Assembly (NCBI GenBank): GCA_038030265.1
Contig: CM075943.1
Coordinates: forward strand, 36,518,001 to 36,582,000
Direction: 5' to 3'
Source: Corythucha ciliata
Taxonomy: Eukaryota > Arthropoda > Insecta > Hemiptera > Tingidae
Length of the DNA stretch: 64,000 nt
Positions 22,992 through 35,425 of this stretch are shown piece after piece (within the stretch, counting starts at the first letter, position 1; each line of letters opens with the position of its first letter). The translations under genes were made by a program, and so were the position numbers. The notes under the pieces are model-generated. The model saw nothing but the letters and a program-made list of their open reading frames with translations, had not been told where the DNA came from and ran no database searches.

Positions 22992-25900
22992 CTAAAAAGG
23001 CAATGGTAACGCTTTAACTTCCGACAGCACTTCTCCATAAGCGTCAGCGTAGTCTGAATGCGACACAATGAACACAGCTATGACACCCCGTCTTGTGCCC
23101 ATCGCGAGACCAATGTCCTCTCGTGAAGGAACGTAACAGTAGGGGAGATTCTTCTCTTCGCAGACTCCAGGCAAATGTGAGTAGACGTCAATGGGGTTGA
23201 CATCGCCGGCTAGAATCACGAGTCTGGAAAATGATAGTAATTGAAATTGAGCGAACGCTTTGATTTAAAATGCATGCAGGAGAACTCAAACCATGAAACT
23301 TGGAGTACAAATAAAAAAATAAAAATACGCCGGAAGAGTGCTGTTAATATATCAACCCCTCCTAGACCAATTTTAAATTAAGTTTATCCTAAAATGCATA
23401 ACAAGTAGCTGATGATCAGGTCCTGTTCATTCCTCATTGAACACCCTTCATAAAAGACAATTGACTAGACATTTTCAGGCCTCACACGAGTAGCCACGGC
23501 AGTGTGATCGCGACAAAACTGCTTACTCGAGGTCCTTCCTAAGGGAGGACGGTCCTCCTATGGTCCTCAAAACGACCCTTAAAGGGACTATTTTCGAAAT
23601 AATGCTGTACTTTTGGAAGGATCTCATGAATATGAGCGAAAAAATTAATGTAACACTAGCTTCCAACATAAATGAAGTGCTTTCAACGCTAGTTAGTACA
23701 TACAAGAGCGTAACAAAATCTTGAAATTTCATCCTAGAAAAAGATTTTCCACTTTAAAAATTACGATTTTCTGCGTAGTACAGGAAATAAAGCTAAAAAA
23801 AGGCAGAATAGCGGCGAAATTCGGCCCAACTTCAAACGTGGCTTAAAAAATTCCTTTTGATGCATACTTCCAGGATTCGAAGAGTCCGCAACGATACGGG
23901 GTGGCAAACATCCTTTAAAGGGAGGCCAACTCATCGCTGTAAGGGGTGAAGCAATTTGCCCGAACGGGGAGTCTAATCCTTTGTAGTTCTGTGGGGCGAG
24001 TCGATAAAAATCAACCACAAGTCCGTGCGACGATTAGTTTTTGAGTTACCAAATAACTTGGTTTTAGCCTTAAATATTCCCAAAAAATCATCACGTCCAA
24101 TGTTTAGTAATGCAGTTCGCGTATATGTGATTTCTGAAGCAAGTTTTTGGCGCTGAATCGAATGCATGGTGATTGGTGACTCGTTACTCTGCGATCAATG
24201 TTATATTACGTATGAAAATATTCAGATATGAAAATATCTGAAAAAAACAGATTTTCCCGATACTTTGATGAGCCATGAAAATGTGTATCAAGATTTTGGG
24301 CAGGACTAACCATGTTCTCTGACATTACGTAGTTTTTTGTGCTGAATCGAATGAGCGTTTGCAGGGATCGCTGGGGTCAATACTTTCACAGATACGCCCA
24401 CAAAATATAAGAACAAATCCTTTTAAAATGCTGGAGATGTTTGTCCGTATCTCAAAATGTATTGTTACTAGCGATCTCGACTACATCTCATTCCATTAAG
24501 CTCAAAAAACTGCTTACGGTGAGAGATAATGGTCAGTCCTATGCCTAAATCGTAATACAATTTTTTAAGGACACATTTAACCAGAGGAAAAATCGTATTT
24601 TTTCGAGTATTTTCGTTGATAACTCAAATAATATTGATCTCAAAGAATCGAGGCTATCGCGCATTTGATTCACCACCAAAAACAGCTTCAGAAACGACAT
24701 ATGACACGACTTCATCGCTAAATGTAGGGGATTTTAATAAACTAATCAAACCAAAAACAAAGGCCAAAAACAACGTTTTTTCGTACAAATTATATAACTC
24801 GAGGAGTAATCAGCCCACGGACTTGAGGCTGGTTTTTATCGACTCAGCACACATAACTGCATAAGATTAGTCACCTCGTTTGCGCAATTTTTTCCATCCC
24901 TTATAGTGGTGAGTTGGCCAACGTCTACCCGCCCTTTAAAATAGGTTCGCCGCCCCGTATCGTTGCGGACCATTCGAATCCTCGAAGTACGCATCAAAAG
25001 GAATGTTTTAAGTCACATTCGAATTTTGCCGCTATTCTGGCTTTATTTCCTGTACTAGCGGGGATACCGTCAATTTTGCCAAGTAACCGGTAAATTCGCT
25101 TTGAAACTTACAACCCCCCCCCCCTCAACGCCACCCGGGACTGGCCATCCAATCAGAAAACTGCACAAGACCCCCATTACCCGATTGTAATGAGCGTAAA
25201 ACGCAAGATAAAGACGGGAAAAATCAAAAACTCTATAAACGACGGTCAAAAGTGGCTTTTTGACCGTGAAAATTACGGATAATTTATTGAAACCTACAGG
25301 GGTTTTTTCTAAACAAGACAGTCAATTTCACCCTCGTAAACAACCACGAAACGGTGACTTGTTATTTGTCGAATAATTGCAATTTTTGCTTTAGAATCAA
25401 ATTGTTCAGCTCCTAGTGTGTTCATTCAGTGGCCAACAGACGATGTCAAGATATGGTCAATATACAAGTTTTGAACGTTAGCAATAAGAGAAATTACTAG
25501 TCAGGGCGTGAACTATCCAACCCTGAAAAAACAATTGCAAATTTGCATTTTTGCGGATATTTAGCCTTGAAACTGGCGAATTCACTGATATTCAGACCCG
25601 AAAAATGTAATTTTGAGGTTATTCATCAAGTTCTCGGTCCAGCTGGACCAGAGCCCGCGGCCTCTTTTTAGAAAAATTACAAAACTTGCAATTTCGCATA
25701 AATAAAAAAAACTTGCATTTTCGTAAGAATTAGGACCCAAAAATTGCAATGATGTGGATTAGTGATGGGCAAGTGAATCGAGAATCGACTCACATGAATC
25801 GATAATCGATTCACTCAACTACTCGAAGAACATTCGATTCTTTCAGAAGAATAGCGATTCTTTTCTTGGATAGGTGAGGGTAACATTTCGAAATAAATAC

Positions 25901-28900
25901 ATTGCTTTTTAACGATATTTTTGTAAGTTCTTACGAATTGTTTTTGTCGAAATGAATACATTGTGAATAATATAAACATAAAAAATAAAGCTCTTTTCTT
26001 TCAACCTTTTATTTCCTTCTATATGGCTTAGAGACAAAAAGAATTAAGATTACTAAGTAATAGTATCACATTATTCACATTTATTATCCGGGGGGGGAAA
26101 TGGTAAATCGCTCAACAGAATCGATTCATTTTACTGAGTGATTCGATTCTCCCCGATTCACCTCAGTGAATCGATTTGGCCATCATTACTGTAGATATTC
26201 AACCAGGAAACTTCCTACTTCGTGGATATTCGCCAATCTTCGAGGTCCCTTGTCTAGGCTTCTCTGAGTTAGGCCGCCACAAAAAAGGCCTCGAAACTTG
26301 CGACTTGTTTCCCAAAATTACTACCCCAAACTTGCATTTTTACTGTAATTAAGACAAGAAAATGTCAATGTCACCGATATTCACCCAGGAAACTTTTAGG
26401 TAATTTCTCTCAAATTTGAACAATTCGCAAATATTTAGCTCTAAATGATGCAATTACACGGTTCAGGGTTGCTACGGAATGGACCGCACGGAATTCCCTG
26501 ACTTTTACCGGTTTTCCCAGACCAGTTTCGTGAAATACCCAGACCAAATTCGGGCTTTGATGAACAAAGTCTACGAAATTACCACCTATAATTCTATATG
26601 TCAAGAGAGATACTTAGTAGTGACTTGAGAACGCATCGCACGCTCGGAAGAATACTAGGGTGCGGATCTAGCGAGGGGCTCAAGGCCCCGCCTTTGGGCA
26701 ACACTTGGATAGGCAAGAAATTGGTCCGGTCAGTCTTTCCGGACATGACCAAAAAATAATAACGTCTGAGAACCGGACCGAAAAAAAAAGCTTTCGACCG
26801 GACCGAAAAGGACCATAAAATATCGCTGAAAAAGTTCACGAAATAATAATTCGAAACGAAGTGTATAAAAGTAATAATCCTTGATTCACAAGCTGTATGT
26901 ATGTGTTGTGGGCTATGCTATGCAACCCAAAAATACATCACTGTTGAAGGGAAGAAGTTTTTATAGCACGTTTAAATCCGATCCAAAAGCAGGGGAAACA
27001 ACGAGATTACCCCTAATAGGCTAGTAAGGGGTAGTCAAATCGCTGAAAACTGGTGTGGGGAGGATGGATATGAGTGGGGGTTATTCTGTGAGAGAGTTTT
27101 CGATACCTCCCCCCCTCATATAAAAGGTCTCTGATCCGCCCTTTGACGCGCGTGTAGGTCACTTTAAACAAACTTGGGACATTGGAGGCACGCTGTTCCT
27201 GCACGAAACGAATCCCTATATAAAACCCTTTTTACACGAGTAAGTTTTTTGACCAAAGAAGTCATTTTAATAAAAATGACAGGTAGTCCCTGCCTGAAAT
27301 GTTCTGTTTGTGATCAGCAAAGTCATATGGAAAACCAAGTCATTAAACTTTGTATTTGATAAATGTTATATTTTTAGGGTTTTGGCTTTTTTCTTCTTCT
27401 ACTTCTTCGTTTCCTGAGCTTTCGCCTTCTTGTGCTGAAGGCATCGTCAGAGAACGAAAAGAAAAAAAAAAAAAAAACGAAGAAGTAGAAGAAGAAAAAA
27501 GCCAAAACCCTAAAAATATAACATTTATCAAGTATTATGGCTTAAAAACTAATAATATTAATAAAACTTTGTATTATTTGTATGTTAAAAAAATGAAGCG
27601 GTTCGTGGGTTGGGATTTTTGCTCCTGATACGTTGCGCTGCTCTACTATGAAAGTAGATCACCCGCTAAATTCAAAAATTATACAAAAGTTAAGTGTTGG
27701 AAAAAACATATAGTATCAAGATAGATATCACGCTACAACTTCAAACCGAAAATAAATACTATAATAATTTTTGTATTTGGTGGGGTTTCTCCTTTTATAT
27801 TCTTAACGGGAGCAAAAATCCCAACCCAAAATAAAAAACTGTTTTTTTCCTCGAGTCTGAGGACTTGGCTTTCCACTTGACTTTGGTGATCAGATTGAAC
27901 ATAATTTTGAACACAAAACTTACTCGCGTAAAAGGGGCCTAACGAATTTATCTTATTCTCTAGAAGTTGTTCAAGGACCGACTTTTTTCGGTCCGATCCT
28001 CACATAAAGACCAGACCGGTATGATTTACAGGCCGGACCGAATTCGGCCCGAAAGACAGGAACCAGTTTGACCCCTTCGGGGGTTCGAGCCGGCTAGCTC
28101 CGGGAGTAGTGAGGAATTAGTTAAATCCCCAAAAAAATGTATCCATCCCCACCAGGGGCGGTTTTAGCCCACCGTAACAGGGGGTATTTACCGTGGCAGT
28201 AAAATATTCTCACCATCCCCTCCCAACATATTCATACTATGTATTCGTCTAATTTTCATATGAAAAACAATAGCCCGGTCTGTGGCAACCTTGACGATTG
28301 TTCGTCGGGATATGGGCGCAGTTCGGCCCGGCTTGGCCGTGGTCCCGGAAATTGCAGTTTCGCGTGAATAAAGACCACGAACATTAAGCCAGGAAACGTC
28401 CTATTTCGAAGATATTCAGCTCCGAAATGGTGCAATTTTTTTGGATATCCGACAGACTTGGAGCGATAGCGTGACACGCTAACATCAAGTCCCGCCTTCA
28501 CTAAAACGAAACCCCAAAACTTGCAATTACGTGAAGACAAAGACCAGAAACAATTAATTTTATTTTACGTTCAGACTGGTGTACTTGCAAGGCTTCGGGC
28601 GCAGTTTGCCCTCGGTGTACGCTCACTAAAAAAAAAAAAAAAAAACCCAGAAATTTAAAAATTCGGCGTAAATAAAGACCAGGAAGTTGCAATTTTGCGA
28701 GAAAAAAATTACCAGAAACTAGCGATTTTGCGAATTTTCAGCAAGGGAACATCCAATTTTGCGGATATCTAAATCCAAAATGTTGTGATTTGGTTGCCTA
28801 CTCGTCAGACTGGGGACGCTAATGGGCATACCCGGCCGGCAAGAACGGGTTCCACTGTCACACACAAAGACAAGAAACTACCCATTTCGTGAATATTCAG

Positions 28901-30769
28901 ACCCAAAATGAGCAATTTCGCGGATTTTGAGCTCAAAGTGATGTACTTATGCGGCTATTCATCAAACTTTGGGCGCTATTCGGGACCGGTTGGACTGGGC
29001 TCCACGCCCACTGTAAAAAATAGGCCCAGCACATACCATTTCGCAAAAGGCAATACCCAAACAATACCACAAAATGTGCTATTGCGCTGATATTTGAACA
29101 CAAAACGTGCAATTTTGCAGATTTTCGTCTGCAGCAATGTCACGGCGAATTGGTTTTACGTCAGGCACGTATAATCAGAAGCAAATTTATTGCTTTACTA
29201 TGTCGCGTTTTTCCCCCTAAGATAATGATTTCGCGGCTGTTTATAGACAAAAACACGCAGTTTCACTACTTTTCAGTCCCGAAGTGGCATTTTACGGATA
29301 TTTAGGTTAAATTTAGGCTTAGGCCCATATTCAGAAACCGACCTTAACGTTTATGTCTCCTTAAAGCGCATCGAGGCAGATGACATATTTTTATAAACCA
29401 TCTCATTTTTCAACCCGTTTAGTTAAGGCCCATTCACAAGCTCCATGTTTGCGTTGTGTGACGTCTATGAAACCTGTAAAATGCTAGATTTTTCGAATGA
29501 ATAAAGTTGTTTGGTTGCATGGACTCCACACAACGCAACATAGAGCTTGTGAACGGGCCTCGTAAAAAGGTGGGGTTCTGAATGCGGCAGTGCAAGGAAT
29601 GAGGAACTATTACTTTTTTTTTTATTGGCCTAATCGAAAGAGGGGACAAAATTAGGAACAACGGTGTGCTTCTTTTATTTTTGCGATAAACACAGGATTT
29701 TTAATGATTTTTTAAAAAGTTCCAATTTTGGGGTTCTGATAAAACAGGGGGCCATGATAGTGCGGGGAGTGGAGCCATGCTTGTGACGTAACTCGCTACC
29801 AAACAACTCTCCGGTGTCGGGGCTAGATGCCTATGTATGGTTTATATGTTTTGTGCCTTTGTTGTTTTACTGAAAATGGTTAAGGAATAAAAGAGGCACG
29901 TAGACGACGAAGTGTCACGGCTATTTGGCCGAGATTGACAATGTCATACCTTCTTAATGTTAGCCCAGAATATTGTCAGTCATGGCTATTTCACACTGGC
30001 TATTAATTTCTCCTTTTGTTAACCTCCAAAACTTGATTTAATGAGTGAGCACATCGAATGTATTGCCAAAGAATGAACACTTCATGTAAGAATGAATTCA
30101 CTTCAATTATGTTGGAAACAAACTTGAGTTGTAATTAATTTTCACTCTTCATTCATGAGGTCATTCTAAAAGTACAGAAGTTTTCGGAAAGTATTACCTT
30201 CGAGGGTCCTTTTTAGGATACGACAGGACCATAGGACCACGAACTATCAAGTAGTACCGTCCTTCCTAAAGGACCTCTGGTCACCGTAACTATAAACGCA
30301 TTCCAGGACTTCCAAAATCTGGCTATCCGGATAAACTGTTCGATCCAGTGGCGCTTTGACCGTTCTTACTTAGCAAAATCATGGACCATGCCTTGTCACA
30401 AGATAATAAGAATAATCCGTAATAACTGAATTAATACACTTACCCGTCTCCACCTTTTCGAAGCTTCTGTTGCACGCTTTTAAGACCACTGAAGAAGCAA
30501 GGAGGCTGTTTCCTTGCTAAAAATGAAATTAAACAGATTAGTCCCCGATGAGGCACAACTGAAATAAGGATCAGTATACCTTTTTTAATTAGTTTGTAGA
30601 TTTTTTTAGTTAATTTCCTTCCAGCCAGTGGTTTAGCGATAGGATTCAAGAATAGCAGACGTTCTTCGTATGAAGGAGGCGTTTTCGCGTTGACCCCAGA
30701 AACTGGCTCGAGCGTCTCGTCCATGTCCATCTCAACTTCACTGGCACGGGCTTTTTTGTCGGATTTCAT
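22992..30769 (-). CDS. NHP2: H/ACA ribonucleoprotein subunit NHP2, complete, 3 exons
   Basis: L7Ae-family RNA-binding protein of the H/ACA snoRNP (rRNA pseudouridylation) and, in animals, telomerase RNP; nucleolar/Cajal body. Exons on the minus strand: 30580-30769, 30444-30516, 22992-23223, with phases 1 and 2 joining cleanly to 164 residues (human 153). Exon 1 has a charged, lysine-rich leader and the conserved block NPIAKPLAGRKLTKKIYKLIKK; exon 2 gives the GLKSVQQKLRKG helix; exon 3 has the L7Ae core ILAGDVNPIDVYSHLP, then LPYCYVPSREDIGLAMG, and ends in KALPLPF as usual for NHP2. An upstream in-frame ATG at 30835 exists, but the start at 30769 (MKSDKKA) matches the family length and follows a possible 5'-UTR acceptor. 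Intron 2 is 7.2 kb and repeat-rich. Divergent from the endonuclease G gene. Confidence 0.95.
23778..25055. repeat. Fold-back element, about 400-bp diverged arms
   Basis: GTACAGGAAATAAAGC at the left and GCTTTATTTCCTGTAC at the right. The arms share CGCAACGATACGGGG/CCCCGTATCGTTGCG and a TTTTATCGACTC block. The arms are clearly diverged, so the insertion is old. Confidence 0.7.
27356..27531. repeat. Hairpin with about 58-bp perfect arms
   Basis: 27356-27413 and 27474-27531 are exact reverse complements (ending TTCTTCTACTTCTTCGTTT / AAACGAAGAAGTAGAAGAA) around a 60-bp loop. A looser outer inverted repeat spans about 27220-27955 (ACACGAGTAAGTTTT against AAAACTTACTCGCG). Confidence 0.85.
29427..29559. 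mobile_element. Inverted-repeat element (MITE), 133 bp
   Basis: GGCCCATTCACAAGCTCCAT and GCTTGTGAACGGGCC termini, with inner GTTTGCGTTGTGTG/CACACAACGCAAC. A fragment of the same family is at 7208. No clear target duplication. Confidence 0.7.
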
Positions 30770-31493
30770 AGTTTGGCTCTGGAAGATTGGAAGATTTGTA
30801 GCAAAAAGTAGTTGACCAAAAACTAGAAAACGCACGTGGGATTTAAAAAGGCAAACAACACTTACAAGAAAGCGAACCTTTCATTGTATAGTAGACCTTC
30901 CTTCTCACTATCTTCATTCTTATTCAGTGCTCTGTCTAAATGCAGCAAACAGATGCAAATTAGGAGAGAGGAATGAGAGGACGTTTGTCTACGTCAAAAC
31001 CAAAACTTACTTAAAACTATCTCAAGCTCAATGAAATTTGGTTTCAGATTAAATGGTAAATCCAATTAATTTCTTCATGATACTTGAAACGCCAATGTCC
31101 TCTGGTTTTAGAATTTCTTTCATTTCCGTTTCCCCACAAGAACTGCAAAGTTCACGATGCGATTTTGTTAGCACCTTCTTTGGCGACTGATAGAATAATT
31201 TATTCGGTCTGACATTACGTCACAATGGAATTGGTGATAAGTGATAAAGATGATAAGAAACCGGGTCGTGTGGTAACGGTAACCCAAAACCCAACAAATA
31301 AACACGGGAAAACATTCGCCAATTTGATGTAGTTTTGGTATTTATTATGAAAATAGACTTCCCGTTTCTTCGAGGATGCCCAGTTGCTGATGATTTTTGA
31401 TTCTATTAGGATTATTGAGTAGTAATTCTACTTTCCGCTCGGGAAATCGTCCGACTGTTCCTTGGAAACTGGTATTTGTCGCCAGGGAGGTAA
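30770..31493. promoter_or_regulatory. Shared divergent upstream region of NHP2 (-) and EndoG (+)
   Basis: The two start codons face away from each other across 724 bp that, unlike most of the window, shows no recognised transposon. It contains TTACGTCA at 31215-31222 (TGACGTAA on the other strand, a CRE/ATF-type site) followed by a GATA-motif cluster (GTGATAAGTGATAAAGATGATAAG, about 31232-31255). No TATA box is obvious at either end. Inference: a bidirectional promoter serving a nucleolar and a mitochondrial gene. Confidence 0.4.
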
Positions 31494-33048
31494 ATGAATC
31501 AAATAAAAATTTTTAGCCCAAAGGGAGCGGCTGTCGTCGCTGCCGTCAGTATAACCAGTTTGTTGGGTGGCTCTATTTTCGAGAGACTACGTTCAAAAAG
31601 ACAGGCTCCTGTCACCGTTGCTAGACAGACGCCCGTTGTTTCACCGTCTCTTGACGTTGTATTCTTCGAAGGCCTTGTTCCTTCAGGTGGAAAAGATTTT
31701 CCAGCACCCAGCAGGACAGACACGGTATAATCGGTTGGAAGAGGCGTCATCGCCTGTTGAATAATGGTGGCATTTCTATCCTACAGCTCGCCGTGCAGGA
31801 TGTGAGATTTTTTAGTGACTACATTTTAGCTTATGACCGGCGAACCAAGGTACCCAACTGGGTGGTGGAACACTTGACCCAAGATAAAGTTAAATACAAA
31901 TCCGACGTTGATCGGTCGAAATGCGAGTTCAGGCCCGATCCAGCAATTCACCCCTATTTCAGGTAAGAAAAGTATTCGACTATTTGGAGAGGATACATAA
32001 CTATTGTGGGTAGTCAATATTTTCGAGGTTTTCCTGTTAAACCTAGGATAGGTGCGAGCTGGACTTGTTCAGGCTAATGAGATGCCCCAAACAGAGGCGG
32101 ATACTTAAGATTTTGGTTGGGGGGGGGGGCTAACTGTTCTGGCATGTCGTTGGAAATTGGGGGAGGCAAAAAAAAACGTGATGACATTAATTCGATATCT
32201 GGTACCTTCTACACGAACAGGGTTTCTGTTTTCTCAAGCTATGGCGTGCCTCCTTCAGGCACACTGCATTAGTGGTACTCCATAGTTCCCTGGCTAGGGA
32301 GTACACGCTTCTCGGGCGATCTACCTTCCCTGGGTAAAAAAAGTTGCACTTTGCTGCACACAATATACAATTTCTCCCCAGATCGACTAATGAAGATTAC
32401 TACAAGAGTGGGTTCGACCGCGGTCACCTGGCCGCCGCTGGCAATCATCGTCTTGAACAGTCGCACTGTGACCAAACATTCTACTTGTCCAACATTGCTC
32501 CTCAGGTAGGCGTAGGTTTCAATCGACACCGCTGGAATGATCTGGAAAAATATGTGAGAAGTTTAGTCAAGCACAACCGGAACGTTTACGTCTGCACAGG
32601 CCCACTTTTTTTACCATAGTAAGTTATGCTATATTATCGTAATAAATGAACAATTCACAATGTGGAATACTCGATTTTAGCAAAGATACTGACGGTAAAA
32701 AATACGTCAAGTATCAGGTAATAGGAGAAAATAACGTGGCTGTACCCACTCATTTCTATAAAATCGTCGTCGCCGAAACAAACAATTCTACATTCAAGTT
32801 GGAAGTGTTTGTCATGCCGAACGCCCCCATTGACAATTCAGTGCCACTGTCGTCGTTTCAAGTAAGTTGAAGCACGGCACGCTTCATGTATAACACGTCA
32901 TTTCAACATCGCTATTTATTCGCACCCGCAGGTTAGTCCTGATATCGTGGAAAAATATTCGGGTCTTTTATTTTATGACAAAATACCGAAGAATAAACTT
33001 GAAATGGTCAACGGCAAAATTTTGAAAAAGCAGCTTACTTGGCCGTGA
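31494..33048 (+). CDS. EndoG: Endonuclease G, mitochondrial DNA/RNA non-specific nuclease, 5 exons
   Basis: beta-beta-alpha-metal nuclease of the mitochondrial intermembrane space that cuts DNA and RNA and can act in apoptotic DNA degradation. Exons: 31494-31724, 31787-31962, 32382-32618, 32681-32861, 32932-33048, giving 313 residues (human 297). The N-terminus has basic residues and a hydrophobic stretch near residues 12-28, as expected for a mitochondrial targeting/anchor segment. The catalytic DRGH motif is at 148-151 (H151), in SGFDRGHLAAAGNH; downstream are FYLSNIAPQVG, FNRHRWNDLEKY (Mg-site Asn/Glu region), VYVCTGPLFLP, KKYVKYQVIG and NNVAVPTHFYK. Introns are short (62-419 nt). Oddity: the junction of exons 1 and 2 lacks the usual FG/YG-x-PG block just before the nuclease domain, so that boundary is less certain than the rest. 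It is ENDOG rather than EXOG by the PTHFYK and VMPNAP regions. Confidence 0.94.
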
Positions 33049-33142
33049 ACATTCTTCGGTGTCGCATGTTTCTCATTTATTGCTAGTCACTGGGCAGTCA
33101 TTTTGTATATATTTCAGGATTCGTTGTTATTGTTGTAACATG

Positions 33143-33148
33143 ATTAAA
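33143..33148 (+). terminator. ATTAAA polyadenylation signal of EndoG
   Basis: Variant hexamer ATTAAA 95 nt after the EndoG stop, in AT-rich sequence; the only good candidate close to the stop codon. Confidence 0.4.
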
Positions 33149-35425
33149 TATAGTATATTGTTTTCGAAACTATATTATTACCTCTAGGTGCTTTCAAAGG
33201 GTAGGGCGCACATTGGAAACGTTCGACGCAAGTTTTACTCCCTCTGAGAAATCTCGACTTTCCACCTTTTTACTCAATGAGGAACTAAAGCGCTTTTTTG
33301 TTTATAAATGATAAAATGGTTTTGTAGAAGCAGGGACGTAGCCAGCCCTTCATATAGGGATGGGCTGAAGATGTCAGATGGGAGGGGGGTCTAGACGTGT
33401 AACCCTCTTGGCCAAAATTCAGGACTGGCCACGACATCTAGTGAACGTCCGCTTTTCTGCTATTTTACCTACCTGCATTCACTTTGTTCCATTGAATTTT
33501 CCCTTCAAAGATGCCCTACATTTCCTCCTCTATCTTGCTACCTCCATGAGTTAAGTATTAACATATTTAACGAATATTCGTATTTCCCAAAGCGAATGAA
33601 TCGCGTATTTTTTGCTGGATTTTCACAAATACCGAGCCGAGCAGTTTGGCGAACACCGAATATTCGGTATTCGGCGAATACCGCATGTGTGGAGCCGGCT
33701 TTACGTTTTCCCCAAAATTGACAATTTTACGGCAAAACTGACGTCGCTGACTTGGAAGCTGACAATTTTACACTTTTTGAGATTTCACTACAAAACTCAA
33801 GATTGCACTCTAAAACTGGCGATTTTACCCTAAAACTACAATTTTCACTCCAGAAATGAAGATTTCACGCGAAAACTGGTGGTTTCCTCTAGAACTGCCG
33901 ATTTTAAAACAAAACTTGGTGATTCTATCGTCAAAAAAGGCGATTTTATTCCAAAACTGCAAAATTTCACCCCAGAACTAAATTTGACCTAGTTACTTCA
34001 AAACTGAATGTCTTACCAGAAAAAACTGGCGATTTTAGCAGAAAAATGGAGATTTTACCACAAAACTGGCACTTTCAAGACGAAACAGATAAAATTTTCT
34101 TTAGAAAGCGAAATCCGAGAAATCAGGCAAACTCCCAAAAACTCAGGCTGTCAGGCTGCCCTATATGGGAGTAACAAATTTTGCAACCCAAAAAACAAAT
34201 GCGGTGGAGCTGGCTCACCCGAAAACGAAATTTCGCAGTTTTCGCCTAAGTAAAAACAAAATTTCGCGTTTTTGAACAATCCAAAAAGCTATTCTGTTGT
34301 GCACGGTTCATTCCGTAAATTCCCTTTAGAATACACTAGGTATATTTAGGTCCCTTGTAGAATACACTAGTTTACCCCTCACAAGTAATTACGTTAGATA
34401 GCCCAAGTAACTGAAAATTACTAGTACTTATTCCCAGAGAGTACCTTACGGAATGAACAAAAGTTTACTGAACGGGTATAAAAACAGGCCGCAGGGTCAG
34501 GGCCGGATCATGGCGGGAGACTAACGGTGCTATAGGCTTGGGTGGTAAAATTTGAGAAGGGAAGATAAGACATATTGAACCAAAAGGAGATGACAGTGAA
34601 GATAAAGATCAAGTTCGAGGGTTTGGGAATGAGGAAGTTTCATGGGTCATAACTTATTCATATTTTAAGCCTATTTTTTAAGGTTTATTTATGCTAAAGT
34701 AGAGCATAAATCGGAATCAGTTCGTAAAATAACCCAAAATAAATACACGATTTTTGAAGTTTTATGTCATTTCAAACACGCCAGCTAGCATGTTTGCGTC
34801 ATGAACGCCTTCCGGAGGAGAAAAAAAAATCACCTGCAACATTGCTGTCGGGGAGCGGTTTGTTGTGTATCTTTGCCTTATTTTCTACTAGAACTCACCA
34901 ATTCAGGGGCGCAGGCAGCCCCTGGTCTAGGGATGGGCAGAAGATGTCAGATACACCAAATACCCCAGCAAGAGAAGTTCATAAACTCAGATACATACAG
35001 GCGCTTTAAATCGTCAAATTGTTCCCCAGAAACTAAATTTCACAAAAAATGGGGGGGGGGGGGCTAGAATCTGTCAAAAACTAACATTTCCGCCGGGAAA
35101 CTATCGTTGTTGTCTTCTATCTAGGATTTTCTATGCCTTGAAACCTACGATTTTATCCCTAAAGGGGCGATTTTACACAAAAAAATAACAAATGATTTCT
35201 CTTGAAAGCTGACGTGTTGCACATATTATTCCCAAACATAAGATTAATATAACTAGCCATTTCCCACTTGCAAAAAATTCTTCATAATTGGGCTTTTAAT
35301 TTCCTCCCGTCAACTCTGAATTAGTTAAAGTATATTATGTCATTGGAGAAGACGGGTAGAAATGAACTGCCCCGTTGCAAAATTATTGGCAAACGGTGAA
35401 CGCTTTAGTTAAAAATTTACTTTTA

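Larger units (their letters stand above)
23224..30443. repeat. NHP2 intron 2: repeat-filled
   Basis: Holds an inverted pair 23531-23690/30110-30290, a fold-back at 23778-25055, diverged short-period repeats at about 25500-29300 (GCGGATATTCAG and CAATTTTGCG phrases), a perfect-arm hairpin at 27356-27531 and a MITE at 29427-29559. A CAGGGGCGGTTTTAGCCC tip occurs at 28153 without a found partner. No coding exon was recognised inside. Confidence 0.6.

Noticed and set aside
27343..27628. Glu/Lys-rich frames on both strands
   Set aside because: Product of the perfect palindrome and purine-rich loop, not a gene.
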